From: an uncultured Collinsella sp.
GTDB lineage: Bacteria > Actinomycetota > Coriobacteriia > Coriobacteriales > Coriobacteriaceae
Reading direction: 5' to 3'
Assembly (NCBI GenBank): GCA_900543275.1
Contig: UQQL01000043.1
Span: 1-17,350, forward strand
DNA length: 17,350 bases
Below the pieces are notes generated by a model that saw only the letters and a program-made list of their open reading frames with translations, searched no databases and was not told the origin of the DNA. This document shows positions 1 through 7,109 of the stretch, piece by piece; within the stretch, counting starts at the first letter, position 1; the number at the start of each line of letters is the position of its first letter. The translations under genes and the position numbers were made by a program.

Positions 1-60
1 GGATGCGACACTGAATGTGTCCATCCTCGCAGTATCCGGTTCTCAAGGTGCACGCTCTGC
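1..60 (-). other. possible rRNA operon leader or spacer (edge)
   Basis: Read on the minus strand, bases 50-31 give CACCTTGAGAACCGGATACT. This resembles the TTTGAGAAC-type segment found in actinobacterial rRNA leaders and 16S-23S spacers. It is followed by a strong stem at 1-26: GGATG and GACAC on the left pair with GTGTC and CATCC on the right, with one bulged C and a TGAAT loop. If the reading is right, an rRNA gene lies just left of the window on the minus strand. No mature rRNA sequence is visible here, so this rests on motif resemblance only. Confidence 0.3.
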
Positions 61-359
61 GGCTGATCCGGTCCGACCGGGCCGCGCGGCAAGGAGATAT
101 ATTGCCAGACCGGAGGGGCGCCGGGGGCGGGAATCGCGCACTCCATATTTTGTTCACAAATGAATAGGTCCCTCAGTCGCATCACTGAGGTTAAAACTGA
201 AGCATTGGCTTCTGATATTGGCTATGACCAGCTGGTTTATAGGTGTTAAGGCATCGGTCATCTCTGGAGCGCCACTTTACTCCAAAAGCATCAGCTATTT
301 GTTTCCCGTCGGTAAAAGGCAGGTTTTGTTCGCCAAGCGTTCTTATATATAGAGAAGTT
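61..359. other. intergenic stretch with small palindromes, no gene seen
   Basis: I see no believable coding frame; the short open frames have no convincing ribosome site or protein character. The stretch contains three small dyads close together. CCTCAGT/ACTGAGG lies at 171-177/184-190, GAAGC/GCTTC at 199-203/208-212, and the perfect palindrome ACCAGCTGGT at 227-236. None is followed by a T-run good enough to call a terminator. If an rRNA operon starts to the left, its promoter should lie in this stretch, but I could not pick a convincing -35/-10 pair. Confidence 0.4.
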
Positions 360-373
360 CGGGTTCGAACCCG
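360..373. repeat. tRNA T-arm-like palindrome (diverged copy)
   Basis: CGGGTTCGAACCCG is a perfect 14-base palindrome and looks like a tRNA T-arm. On the plus strand it is followed by an acceptor-like tail, GCGCGGCAACA, and an A-run. The palindrome, the GCGGCAACAAAAAAGCG tail and the terminator behind it recur at 1643-1701 with changes. No 5' half of a tRNA exists upstream, so this is not a working tRNA gene. Confidence 0.6.
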
Positions 374-385
374 TGGCGCGGCAAC

Positions 386-417
386 AAAAAAGCGACCAGC
401 CGGAGCCGATCGCTTTC
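386..417 (-). terminator. intrinsic terminator downstream of the TraX region
   Basis: On the minus strand AAAGCGA pairs with TCGCTTT, and the stem continues inward through wobble and GC pairs. It is followed by TTTTTTG. It would end transcripts coming from traX and the small ORF behind it. It is a diverged sister of the terminator behind tRNA-Lys at 1668-1701. Confidence 0.6.
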
Positions 418-431
418 TATTCTATGCTGGA

Positions 432-608
432 TCATCCAGAGGGCGCTTCCGAACTCATTTTCTCGCTGCCATTCATGCTTTCGAAGCATCGTTCGACCTC
501 CACAGCCTCATGTTTTGAGGATCTGCCGTGTTTATCACTGTTATTAATGAGTATGTGGAAGTGATCCTCATACAGATACGTGCGATCCGCCAGAGAACTG
601 AGAAGCAT
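432..608 (-). CDS. possible small ORF or gene remnant (58 aa)
   Basis: An open frame of 58 codons starts at ATG 608 and stops at TGA 434-432, just before the terminator at 386-417. The frame stays open upstream of the ATG for roughly another 28 codons, to a TGA near 690, which could mean a decayed longer gene. The product is hydrophilic and acidic, with HFHILINN in the middle and ESMNGSEKMSSEAPSG at the end. I do not recognise the family. It lies directly downstream of traX on the same strand, so it could be the end of the same transcript. A GAGGG sits about 10 bases before the ATG. Chance openness is quite possible. Confidence 0.2.
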   Translation of the reverse strand: MLLSSLADRTYLYEDHFHILINNSDKHGRSSKHEAVEVERCFESMNGSEKMSSEAPSG

Positions 609-717
609 CTCTCTGCAACCCTCGTTGCCTATCCTCGCATCTCTCAGGTCTTCCGGAAATTTACAAGCAGTCTTAGAGTCAATTTGTTTCCGTTTTCAGA
701 GACTTGTTTGAGAGTTT

Positions 718-1515
718 TTAAAGACAGTTCAAAACAATAAGTGAAACACCATAAAGCAGAGCAAGATGTGCCGGATAGAAAATGTAGAAGAAATATTTGA
801 GCTTCAGCCCTCGCTTACCATTATAAAGATTGATAAGCAGCAACGAAACGACCGCGGCAGCAACATCAGGATTAAGTACATTAGCTGTAGCAAACTCAAA
901 TCCGCCGCCAACTATATGGCATGACGAAAGGAGCACTGCACATACTGCAGCAAAGAACATCTTGGCCTTGCTGTCGTGGAATAAATAGAATGCGGCCACA
1001 AGCATAATGCCATACACACCGCCATCTAGTTTAGTGTATTCAGCTGCCAGTGCTGTCAAAACAATCAGAGCAGTTTCTGCGATGTATCTTTTCCGTTTTG
1101 AAAGACTTTGTATCTTTTCCAGAACAATCAAAAAGACCAAGGAAAGCAGGAGCTCACACATAACATTTTGTTGCCGAAGGTCAAATAGTTGCCCGGTTTG
1201 GACGAAATCGTATATGGGCTCCGCAATGATTGCGAAGACAAGCATATTTCGCAGGTACTTCTTTAAGTCATGAGTATGCAAAAATCCCTCAACTATCAAA
1301 AAGCAAAATAAGGGAAATGCAATTCTGCCAAGAACATGAAGCACATCCGAAGCCTCGCTTAGAATCGCCCACTGTTCGTCTGATATCTGACTGTACGATG
1401 CGTGAGTCATGATTCCATTGGTCAGGACGATCCTGCTTACATGATCGAGAACCATCGAAATGGCTGCTATTATCTTTAATGTGCTGCCGCTAATTCCGTA
1501 TCTATTTGTTTTCAT
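718..1515 (-). CDS. TraX family membrane protein
   Basis: A 265-residue polytopic membrane protein. TraX proteins are named after the F-plasmid pilin N-acetylase, but the chromosomal copies common in Gram-positive bacteria are usually of unknown function and are related to membrane acyltransferases. Visible family marks are the N-terminal LKIIAAISMVLDH helix, the RIAFPLFCFLIVEGF segment around residues 88-102, and the C-terminal KYFFYIFYPAHLALLYG around residues 240-256. Between them lie several more hydrophobic helices, giving about seven to nine in all. The ATG at 1515 is preceded by AAGGA at good spacing. The gene is clearly AT-richer than its neighbours. It sits between two diverged palindrome-terminator repeats (360-417 and 1643-1701), and a copy of the tRNA-Lys 3' end lies 18 bases before its start. 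Both facts suggest acquisition as a small insert. No other conjugation gene is visible, so a role in conjugation is not supported. Confidence 0.85.
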   Translation of the reverse strand: MKTNRYGISGSTLKIIAAISMVLDHVSRIVLTNGIMTHASYSQISDEQWAILSEASDVLHVLGRIAFPLFCFLIVEGFLHTHDLKKYLRNMLVFAIIAEPIYDFVQTGQLFDLRQQNVMCELLLSLVFLIVLEKIQSLSKRKRYIAETALIVLTALAAEYTKLDGGVYGIMLVAAFYLFHDSKAKMFFAAVCAVLLSSCHIVGGGFEFATANVLNPDVAAAVVSLLLINLYNGKRGLKLKYFFYIFYPAHLALLYGVSLIVLNCL

Positions 1516-1533
1516 TTCGTATTCCTTACTTTG

Positions 1534-1552
1534 GGTGGGCCGTCAGGGGTTC
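1534..1552 (-). repeat. detached copy of the tRNA-Lys 3' end
   Basis: These 19 bases are identical to 1710-1728, the 3' end of the intact tRNA-Lys (part of the T-loop, T-stem 3' strand, acceptor 3' strand, discriminator and CC). Identity stops inside the T-loop. No 5' tRNA half is present, so this is a truncated duplicate, as seen at the far end of elements integrated into tRNA genes. Confidence 0.8.
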
Positions 1553-1554
1553 AG

Positions 1555-1623
1555 CCTGCTCCGCAGGCGGCCGCTGCGGCGCTTCGCGCCTTGCGCGCTG
1601 CGCTGGCAAACGCTCACGCGTTT
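1555..1623. repeat. string of short GC-rich hairpins
   Basis: Several perfect mini-hairpins with 3-4 base loops are packed together: CCTGC-TCC-GCAGG at 1555-1567, GGCGC-TTC-GCGCC at 1578-1590, and AAACGC-TCAC-GCGTTT at 1608-1623. The last has a counterpart at 13236-13250 near tRNA-Gly. In both loci it ends 19-20 bases before a T-arm-like palindrome. No protein-coding character is visible. Confidence 0.65.
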
Positions 1624-1642
1624 ACTCAGCTCCGCGCCCTTT

Positions 1643-1656
1643 CGGGTTCGAACCCG
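1643..1656. repeat. tRNA T-arm-like palindrome
   Basis: CGGGTTCGAACCCG, identical to 360-373, is followed on the plus strand by GCGGCAACAAAAAAGCG. It lies in inverted orientation relative to the intact tRNA-Lys to its right and does not match that tRNA's own T-stem. It therefore either came from another tRNA or is an element end that mimics a T-arm. Confidence 0.6.
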
Positions 1657-1667
1657 CGTCGCGGCAA

Positions 1668-1701
1668 CAAAAAAGCGGCCGGCATCCACCAGTCGCTTTT
1701 C
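1668..1701 (-). terminator. terminator behind tRNA-Lys
   Basis: On the minus strand AAAAGCG pairs with CGCTTTT, with an inner CTGG/CCGG stem and a TGGATG loop, then TTTTTTG. It begins about 8 bases after the tRNA CCA end. An A-run on the opposite side makes it potentially bidirectional. Confidence 0.7.
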
Positions 1702-1708
1702 CATTCTA

Positions 1709-1784
1709 TGGTGGGCCGTCAGGGGTTCGAACCCTGGACCTTGGGATTAAAAGTCCCCTGCTCTGCCAGCTGAGCTAACGGCCC
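1709..1784 (-). tRNA. tRNA-Lys (anticodon TTT)
   Basis: A 76-base cloverleaf with CCA encoded (1709-1711). The acceptor GGGCCGT pairs with ACGGCCC. The D-arm is GCTC/GAGC, the anticodon loop CTTTTAA gives TTT, and the T-arm CAGGG-TTCGAAC-CCCTG is perfect. The outermost anticodon-stem pair is G-A, a minor oddity. It lies 28 bases downstream of the aminopeptidase stop with its own promoter overlapping that gene's end. Confidence 0.97.
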
Positions 1785-1793
1785 GCGGGTGGC

Positions 1794-1822
1794 ATTGTAC
1801 CACGGTCTGGGACTATTCCCAA
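1794..1822 (-). promoter_or_regulatory. promoter of tRNA-Lys
   Basis: The minus strand reads TTGGGA (1822-1817), a 17-base spacer, and TACAAT (1799-1794). The -10 ends 9 bases before the mature tRNA 5' end. The -35 overlaps the last codons and stop of the aminopeptidase gene. Confidence 0.6.
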
Positions 1823-3093
1823 CTCCATTGGCCGTTCTGGAAAATCACAACTTCACGTCCATCAGGCGTAATGCCCGTAATATCGATGTCGTCCGTGCCA
1901 ATCATAAAATCGACGTGCGTGCTCGAGACGTTAACGCCATGCTCCAGGAGCTCTTCCTTGGACATGTCATACCCACCCTCGATGCATTCGGGGAAACCGA
2001 CACCTAGCGCGAGATGGCAGCTAGCGTTCTCGTCATAGAGCGTATCGTAGAACAGTACGCCACTTTCGCGGATCGGCGTGTTCTTGGAGATGAGCGCGAC
2101 CTCTCCCAGGTGAGCAGCGCCCTCGTCAGTATCGATGATGCTTGCGAGCGTTGCCTTGCCCACACGGGCATCGTAGTCCACTACGCGGCCGCCCTCGAAC
2201 TTAATCCAAAAATCGTCGACCTTATTGCCATGGTGGATGAGCGGCATGGCCGAGTACACGATACCGTCGGCGCGCATGCGATCGGGCGAAGTGAAGACTT
2301 CCTCGGTGGGAATGTTGGGGAAGAAGGGGTGCCCTTCGGGCGTCTTGCCCTTGCCGCCGGCCCACTCGTGACCTTTCGTCATGCCAATCGTCAGATCGGT
2401 TCCATTTGCCGAGGTGTAATGCAGGTAGTCGAAACGGTTGTCGTTCAGGAAACGCAGGTTCTTTTCGAATGCGGCGTCATGGAGTTCCCAGTCGCTCTCT
2501 GGGTCCTGGCCATCGGCGCGAGCGGTGTGCAGAATCGCATTCCACAGCTTATAGATTGCAACCTCATCGGCGTCTCCCGGGAACACCTCGCGCGCCCAGG
2601 CAACGACCGGCGCGCCGGCGATGCACCACGGGTTGACGTTGTAGTCCAGTCCGCGGCGGAAGACCTTGCACTGCGTGTTCCTTGCCTTAGAAGCTGCAGC
2701 AGGCTTAGCGGGATCGATGCCCTTAAGAGCGGCAGGGTCTGCACCCTCGATAAAGATAAAGCAGGCGCCATCCTGGGCCAGTGAATCAAGCTGCAGGCGC
2801 TTCCACTCGGACATCTGCTCAAAATAGCTTTTCTCGACATGCTCGTACGTGAGCCTCGTCACGGCATCATCGGCCCAAATGACCGTCACGTGGCCAGCGC
2901 CGGCGGCATAAGCCTCCGCGACCACCACGCGGGCAAAAGGCGCGCACTCGACCGGAGACTGAACGACAACCTCCTGGCCGGGCTTGACGTTTACGCCCTT
3001 GCGGACAACCAGACGCGCATAGTTTTTAATCTTGGGCTCCAGGGCCTTCATGCCCTCCAGAGCTTCTTCGACCGTCAGGGCAGCTCGAATCAT
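1813..3093 (-). CDS. M29-family metallo-aminopeptidase
   Basis: A cytoplasmic metal-dependent aminopeptidase of the AmpS/AmpT (thermophilic metalloprotease, MEROPS M29) type, which removes N-terminal residues from peptides. Numbered from the chosen start, the metal-site signatures are TEEVFTSP (263-270), GEVALISKNTPI (330-341, ligand Glu331), NASCH (356-360, ligand His360) and THVDFMIG (392-399, ligands His393 and Asp395). The 426-residue length is close to the family's usual ~410. An ATG four codons earlier (3105) is possible. I prefer 3093 because GGAG lies 6 bases before it, inside that upstream extension. The gene is preceded by the terminator at 3122-3151, so it is probably a single-gene unit. 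No signal peptide is present. Confidence 0.93.
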   Translation of the reverse strand: MIRAALTVEEALEGMKALEPKIKNYARLVVRKGVNVKPGQEVVVQSPVECAPFARVVVAEAYAAGAGHVTVIWADDAVTRLTYEHVEKSYFEQMSEWKRLQLDSLAQDGACFIFIEGADPAALKGIDPAKPAAASKARNTQCKVFRRGLDYNVNPWCIAGAPVVAWAREVFPGDADEVAIYKLWNAILHTARADGQDPESDWELHDAAFEKNLRFLNDNRFDYLHYTSANGTDLTIGMTKGHEWAGGKGKTPEGHPFFPNIPTEEVFTSPDRMRADGIVYSAMPLIHHGNKVDDFWIKFEGGRVVDYDARVGKATLASIIDTDEGAAHLGEVALISKNTPIRESGVLFYDTLYDENASCHLALGVGFPECIEGGYDMSKEELLEHGVNVSSTHVDFMIGTDDIDITGITPDGREVVIFQNGQWSWE

Positions 3094-3121
3094 GTGCCAC
3101 TCCATCTATCTATAGAACAGT

Positions 3122-3151
3122 AAAAAGCGCGCCGCAAAAACGACGCGCCTT
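3122..3151 (-). terminator. terminator of the purC unit
   Basis: On the minus strand AAGGCGCGTCG pairs with CGGCGCGCTT around a short T-rich loop (about ten pairs, one bulged G and one T-G). It is followed by TTTTT. It separates purC and its partner gene from the aminopeptidase gene. Confidence 0.7.
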
Positions 3152-3181
3152 ATATCTTAGCGATAAGTATGCATGCAAACG

Positions 3182-3757
3182 CTATTTCTTCTTGGAGTCC
3201 TTTTTGTCCTCCTCGGCAGCCGCGCGCTCAATAAGAGCGTTGAGCTTGTTCTCGGACATGCCCTCGGCCTGCGTGCGGTACATGTTACGCAGGGGACGAA
3301 TACGAACGAAGTCGTAAATAAAGTCACCCAAAATGACGACGTAGGACAAAACGATGCCGACCATCTGGACAGGGCTGGACACCATGCCAGCGGGAGCGAA
3401 GTAGAGCGAAGCCCAAATTGCCACGACGAGTACCATGCCGATAGTAAGCACGGCCCACCAGATACGACGGCGCTTGGTGTAGTCCTCATCCTGCTTGAGA
3501 AGGATATTCGACACCGTGTAGATGCGGTCCTCCTTGGCGCGCTGCTTAGCCTTGCGGGCGCGCTTCTCCTCTTTGGAGAGGCCCTCGAGATTCTCGCCCT
3601 TCTCGAGCTCTTTGCGGCGTGCCTTAGACGAAGCCGGCACGACGCGGACAGAGCTCGCTGCCTGACGGGCGGGCTTGGCGGATGCAGCGGACTTGCGCGC
3701 AACCCCGGTAACCTCGTGGGATTGCGTGCGCTTGTTCGTGGCGCTACGGGTACTCAC
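3182..3757 (-). CDS. small charged two-helix membrane protein
   Basis: A 191-residue protein I cannot assign to a named family. The first ~98 residues are strongly basic and probably disordered or helical; residues 61-78 (SKEEKRARKAKQRAKEDR) are typical. Two membrane helices follow at about 99-120 and 131-151, with a tail ending in KKDSKKK. By the positive-inside rule both ends should be cytoplasmic. The GTG start at 3757 directly abuts the purC stop (TAAGTG). An AGGAG inside the end of purC serves as its ribosome site, so the two are translationally coupled. A frame on the same strand (3157-3702) that would overlap it is a shadow. Function is unknown; the position behind purC is the only clue. 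Confidence 0.8.
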   Translation of the reverse strand: MSTRSATNKRTQSHEVTGVARKSAASAKPARQAASSVRVVPASSKARRKELEKGENLEGLSKEEKRARKAKQRAKEDRIYTVSNILLKQDEDYTKRRRIWWAVLTIGMVLVVAIWASLYFAPAGMVSSPVQMVGIVLSYVVILGDFIYDFVRIRPLRNMYRTQAEGMSENKLNALIERAAAEEDKKDSKKK

Positions 3758-4645
3758 TTATGCGTTCTCCTTCATGCTTGTGAACTGGGAGCCCGTGATG
3801 ATCTGGAAGGCCTCGCGATAGCGCTCGGACGTGCCATCGATGACCTCGGCGGGCAGGTGCGGGGTCTCCCCCGTCATATCCCAGTTGGCCTTGAGCCAAT
3901 TGCGGACGAATTGCTTGTCGTAGCTAGGCTGGATCTTGCCCTCCTCGTAGCTGGCAGCAGGCCAGAAACGGCTGGAGTCGGGCGTGAGGCACTCGTCGAT
4001 CAGCGTGACCTTGCCATCAATAACACCAAACTCGAACTTGGTGTCGGCAATGATGATGCCACGAGTCGCTGCATACTCGGCAGCAGCCTTGTAGATCTTG
4101 AGGGACAGATCGCGAATCTGCGTGGCGATGTCCTCGCCAACGATCTCGCAACAACGCTCAAACGAGATATTCTCGTCGTGATCACCGATCTCGGCCTTCG
4201 TGGACGGGGTGAACAGCGGCTCGGGAAGCTTGGAGGCCTCGGTCAGGCCCTCAGGCAGCTGGATGCCGCAGACGGTGCCGTTCTCGTCGTAGGTCTTCTT
4301 GCCCGAACCGGTCAGATAGCCGCGGACGATGCACTCGATAGGAATCGTCTGGGCCTTCTTAACCAGCATGGCGCGGCCGGCGAGGTAGTCACGATACTCA
4401 GCAAACTCCTCAGGGAAATCCGCCGGGTCGATGGAAACGAGGTGGTTGGGAACGATGTCGGCAAACTTATCGAACCAGAATGCCGAGATGCGGTTGAGCA
4501 CCTCTCCCTTAAACGGAATCTCGTCGGGAAGAATGAAGTCGAACGCAGAAATGCGGTCGGTGGCGACCATCAGCAGGTTTTCACCGGCATCGTAGATATC
4601 ACGAACCTTGCCACGGGAATCCGGACGACGCTCCATCGTTGTCAC
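3758..4645 (-). CDS. purC: SAICAR synthase (phosphoribosylaminoimidazole-succinocarboxamide synthase)
   Basis: Joins CAIR with aspartate, using ATP, to make SAICAR in de novo purine synthesis. Family motifs are clear: GKVRDIYD near the N-terminus (ATP-binding loop), TDRISAFDFILP, IPIECIVRGYLTGSG, DTKFEFG, and LIDECLTPDSSRFW towards the C-terminus. The 295-residue length fits the longer, yeast/actinobacterial-type enzymes. I take the GTG at 4645, which has AAGGAG eight bases upstream. The in-frame GTG at 4654 would overlap that ribosome site. purB, for the next step, is on the same strand about 7 kb away (11569-12915) but in a separate unit. Confidence 0.97.
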   Translation of the reverse strand: MTTMERRPDSRGKVRDIYDAGENLLMVATDRISAFDFILPDEIPFKGEVLNRISAFWFDKFADIVPNHLVSIDPADFPEEFAEYRDYLAGRAMLVKKAQTIPIECIVRGYLTGSGKKTYDENGTVCGIQLPEGLTEASKLPEPLFTPSTKAEIGDHDENISFERCCEIVGEDIATQIRDLSLKIYKAAAEYAATRGIIIADTKFEFGVIDGKVTLIDECLTPDSSRFWPAASYEEGKIQPSYDKQFVRNWLKANWDMTGETPHLPAEVIDGTSERYREAFQIITGSQFTSMKENA

Positions 4646-4677
4646 GTGAGTCACTCCTTACCAAAATACGACAGTAA

Positions 4678-4695
4678 TGCGGGTTCTTTCCCGCA
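4678..4695 (-). promoter_or_regulatory. hairpin in the purC leader
   Basis: TGCGGG and CCCGCA form a 6-pair stem around a 6-base loop, between the sensor kinase stop and purC. No T-run follows, so it is not a classic terminator. It could be a weak terminator for the kinase transcript or a leader element; I recognise no known riboswitch or operator. Confidence 0.3.
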
Positions 4696-4754
4696 CGTTT
4701 TCGCAAACTCGGAGCGGCAGGGACGAAACCCCTCCTTCACCGAATAGCGAAAAG

Positions 4755-6320
4755 CTAGTGCTCCATTGTAGTAGATGCCGCGTCCGCCGTGTGCTCGCGA
4801 GGCAGATGAATTGTAAAAGTCGTACCCTTTCCAAGCTCCGACTCCACGGAAATGTAGCCATGATGGCGCTCGACGATTTGTTTAGTCACGGCGAGGCCCA
4901 CGCCCAGGCCACCCGCCTCGCGGGCGCGACTGGCGTCGGCACGCCAAAAACGACCAAAGATGCGCGACAGATCGTCCTTGGCAATACCGATGCCGGTATC
5001 CGAAACGGCAATACTGACATGCTTGCGGTCACTGAGCACCGACACCACGACCCAACCGCCCTCGGGGGTGTAGCGCATGGCGTTGCTCATGAGATTGATG
5101 ACACACTGCGTGATCATGTCGGGATCGGCCTCGACGACATCGTCGTGACCCTGGGTTTCATCTGCAAAGCGCAAGCGCAGATCGCGGTCAACAAACAGGC
5201 GCTCCTGAGCGTTGACGATGGAACGCACGAAGGGAACCATGTCCACCGGCTCAAGGTTGAGCGGCGCTGTGCTGTTTTCCATGCGCGATAGATCGAGCAT
5301 CTGCTGCACCAGACGGGCCAGGCGACGTGTCTCGGATGCAACGGTTTCCAGATGCTCGTCGTCGGTGGGATACACCCCATCCTGCATGGCTTCGACTGTC
5401 GCGAGCATGGCCATAAGCGGAGTACGAAGTTCGTGAGCCACGTCTGAGGTCAGGCGCTTCTCGTGTTTCATATCCTTCTCGAGCGAAGTGGCCATCTCAT
5501 CGAAGGTCTCACCCAGCTGATCAATCTCGTCATCGCCGCGCAAGCCCGTACGAGCAGACAGATCGCCATCGCGAATTTGCTTGGCCGTGCTGGTAATACG
5601 GTGAATCGGCTTGGTGAGCATGCGCGACACGAGTGATCCGATAACGATCGAAATGCAAACTGCAACAACCGCAGCAAGGGCCATGGCGTTAAAGGTCTTC
5701 TCCCTAAACGCAGAATCTGCCTTGGTGAGCAAGGCATCGGAGCCGATGGCCCACAGCTTTACCTGTCCGACATGCTCGCCGGAAGACGTTATGATTTCGA
5801 CGTTTGCAACGCTATCGGAGCCGGTGGGAGCCGACGAGACCGGACTATGCGATGCTTTTTTCCCGCTCGAGCTGCTCGACGGCGATTCGTTCTCGCGCAC
5901 ATCGGCGGTCGCGCTTGCCGAAGGCCATGAGTCGTCATAAACGACAACGCCTTTCTTGTTGACGACCTGCATACCCAAATCGTCGGACACCAAACTCGAT
6001 GTCGCGACCGTACGTAGCTCGCCCGCAGTCCAATTGCCGTTTTCCTCATACGACGTCGCAAGCTTTTCGGCAGCGGAATTTGCGATTTCGACGATATTAG
6101 AGCGCGTGTAATCCGAAAAGACCGTGCCCCACACAACAGAGACCACGCCCACCAGCACCAATACCGTCATGAGCGATGTCAGAGCAAAAGCAAGTGCCAT
6201 GCGCGAGGGATAGCTCATCGTTGGCCGTGAATCGGAACGAGGCGTGTTCCAACTAGCCTTGGAACCCGCCTCGCTCTCCTGCTTGTGCTTTTGTCCGATT
6301 TCAAAGCGCGCAGGTGTCAT
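4755..6320 (-). CDS. sensor histidine kinase (HAMP, HisKA, HATPase)
   Basis: A 521-residue membrane sensor kinase. Residues 1-40 are a hydrophilic cytoplasmic lead, followed by TM1 at about 41-66. An extracytoplasmic sensor region spans about 67-209, with a Ser-rich linker at 146-170. TM2 lies at about 210-231 and HAMP at about 232-285. The HisKA domain has DVAHELRTPL, with the phospho-acceptor His296. The ATPase domain has an N box (NLMSNAMRYTP, 409-419), DTGIGI (441-446), FGRFWR (455-460) and GLGVGLAV (471-478), all intact. It follows its response regulator by 11 bases and surely shares its transcript. The arrangement resembles actinobacterial MprAB-type envelope-stress systems, but the sensor region gives no ligand. 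Confidence 0.95.
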   Translation of the reverse strand: MTPARFEIGQKHKQESEAGSKASWNTPRSDSRPTMSYPSRMALAFALTSLMTVLVLVGVVSVVWGTVFSDYTRSNIVEIANSAAEKLATSYEENGNWTAGELRTVATSSLVSDDLGMQVVNKKGVVVYDDSWPSASATADVRENESPSSSSSGKKASHSPVSSAPTGSDSVANVEIITSSGEHVGQVKLWAIGSDALLTKADSAFREKTFNAMALAAVVAVCISIVIGSLVSRMLTKPIHRITSTAKQIRDGDLSARTGLRGDDEIDQLGETFDEMATSLEKDMKHEKRLTSDVAHELRTPLMAMLATVEAMQDGVYPTDDEHLETVASETRRLARLVQQMLDLSRMENSTAPLNLEPVDMVPFVRSIVNAQERLFVDRDLRLRFADETQGHDDVVEADPDMITQCVINLMSNAMRYTPEGGWVVVSVLSDRKHVSIAVSDTGIGIAKDDLSRIFGRFWRADASRAREAGGLGVGLAVTKQIVERHHGYISVESELGKGTTFTIHLPREHTADAASTTMEH

Positions 6321-6331
6321 ATGTGATTTCC

Positions 6332-7054
6332 CTATTTCTCGTCCGACTTATCGGTCTTGGCCGGAGCCTCGAAACGATAGCCGACACCATGGACGGTGTA
6401 GAGCCACTTGGGCTTCTTGGGATCATCGCCCAGCTTGGCGCGAAGGTTCTTCACGTGGCTATCGATGGTGCGCTCATAGCCCTCAAAGTCGTACCCAAGC
6501 ACCTTCTCGACCAGCTCCATACGGTTGTAAACACGGCCGGGATGACGAGCAAGCGTGGTGAGCAGCTTGAACTCGGAAGCCGTCAGATCGACTTCCTTGC
6601 CCTCGACCAAGATCTTGTGGCCCGAGATATCGATGACCAGATCGCCGAAGTCGAGTACCTCGACGGCGGGCTCGTCGGCCTGATGGGCACGGCGGAACAG
6701 AGCGCGAACGCGGGCGACGAGCTCGCGCGGCGAGAACGGCTTAATCAGATAGTCGTCGGCGCCGAGCTCAAGACCGATAATACGGTCCTCGATCTCGCCC
6801 TTAGCCGTCAGCATGATGATGGGGACATCCGAGGTATCGCGAATGGTGCGGCAAACACGCTCGCCGGGGATCTTGGGGAGCATAAGGTCGAGCACGACCA
6901 GGTCAAACTGATGCTTCTCGAACTCCTCGATCGCGGACTGGCCGTCGCCGACGCCCACAACCCAGTAGCCTTCGCGCTCGAGATAGGCAGCGACGGCGTC
7001 ACGGATTGCCTTCTCATCCTCGACCAGCAGAATCTTTTTTGCATCTGAAGCCAT
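6332..7054 (-). CDS. OmpR/PhoB-family response regulator
   Basis: A 240-residue two-domain transcription factor, the partner of the kinase immediately downstream. The receiver domain shows the acidic pair EDE (12-14), phospho-acceptor Asp56 in LVVLDLMLP, Thr82 in IIMLTAKG, and Lys104 in DDYLIKPFSP. A winged-helix DNA-binding domain follows; it includes DLTASEFKLLTTLARHPGRV, an RTIDSHVKNLRAKLG recognition region and a terminal YTVHGVGYRF. All catalytic residues are present. I chose the ATG at 7054, which has AGGGGGG seven bases before it; an upstream TTG at 7075 in frame is unlikely. Target genes cannot be read from the window. Confidence 0.96.
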   Translation of the reverse strand: MASDAKKILLVEDEKAIRDAVAAYLEREGYWVVGVGDGQSAIEEFEKHQFDLVVLDLMLPKIPGERVCRTIRDTSDVPIIMLTAKGEIEDRIIGLELGADDYLIKPFSPRELVARVRALFRRAHQADEPAVEVLDFGDLVIDISGHKILVEGKEVDLTASEFKLLTTLARHPGRVYNRMELVEKVLGYDFEGYERTIDSHVKNLRAKLGDDPKKPKWLYTVHGVGYRFEAPAKTDKSDEK

Positions 7055-7109
7055 AACACGGCCCCCCTGTCTCAATTAGCTAAGAACAAGCCCATTTTAA
7101 CGCACCTGA

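Noticed and set aside
243..564. Short plus-strand open frames of 63-91 codons near the left edge
   Set aside because: They read through the T-arm-like palindrome and terminator and have no ribosome site or recognisable protein character.
718..1515. Conjugative element based on TraX
   Set aside because: No relaxase, coupling protein, secretion genes or integrase are in the window; chromosomal TraX-family proteins commonly occur without them.
1534..1552. A second tRNA-Lys gene
   Set aside because: Only the 3' end is present; anticodon and D arms are missing.
2014..2784. A 256-codon plus-strand open frame
   Set aside because: Antisense to the M29 aminopeptidase, whose metal-binding motifs are intact.
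3173..4747. A 524-codon plus-strand open frame
   Set aside because: It is antisense to purC and the membrane protein gene; its translation is the low-complexity Leu/Arg/Gly type made by reversed GC-rich codons, and purC on the other strand is unambiguous.
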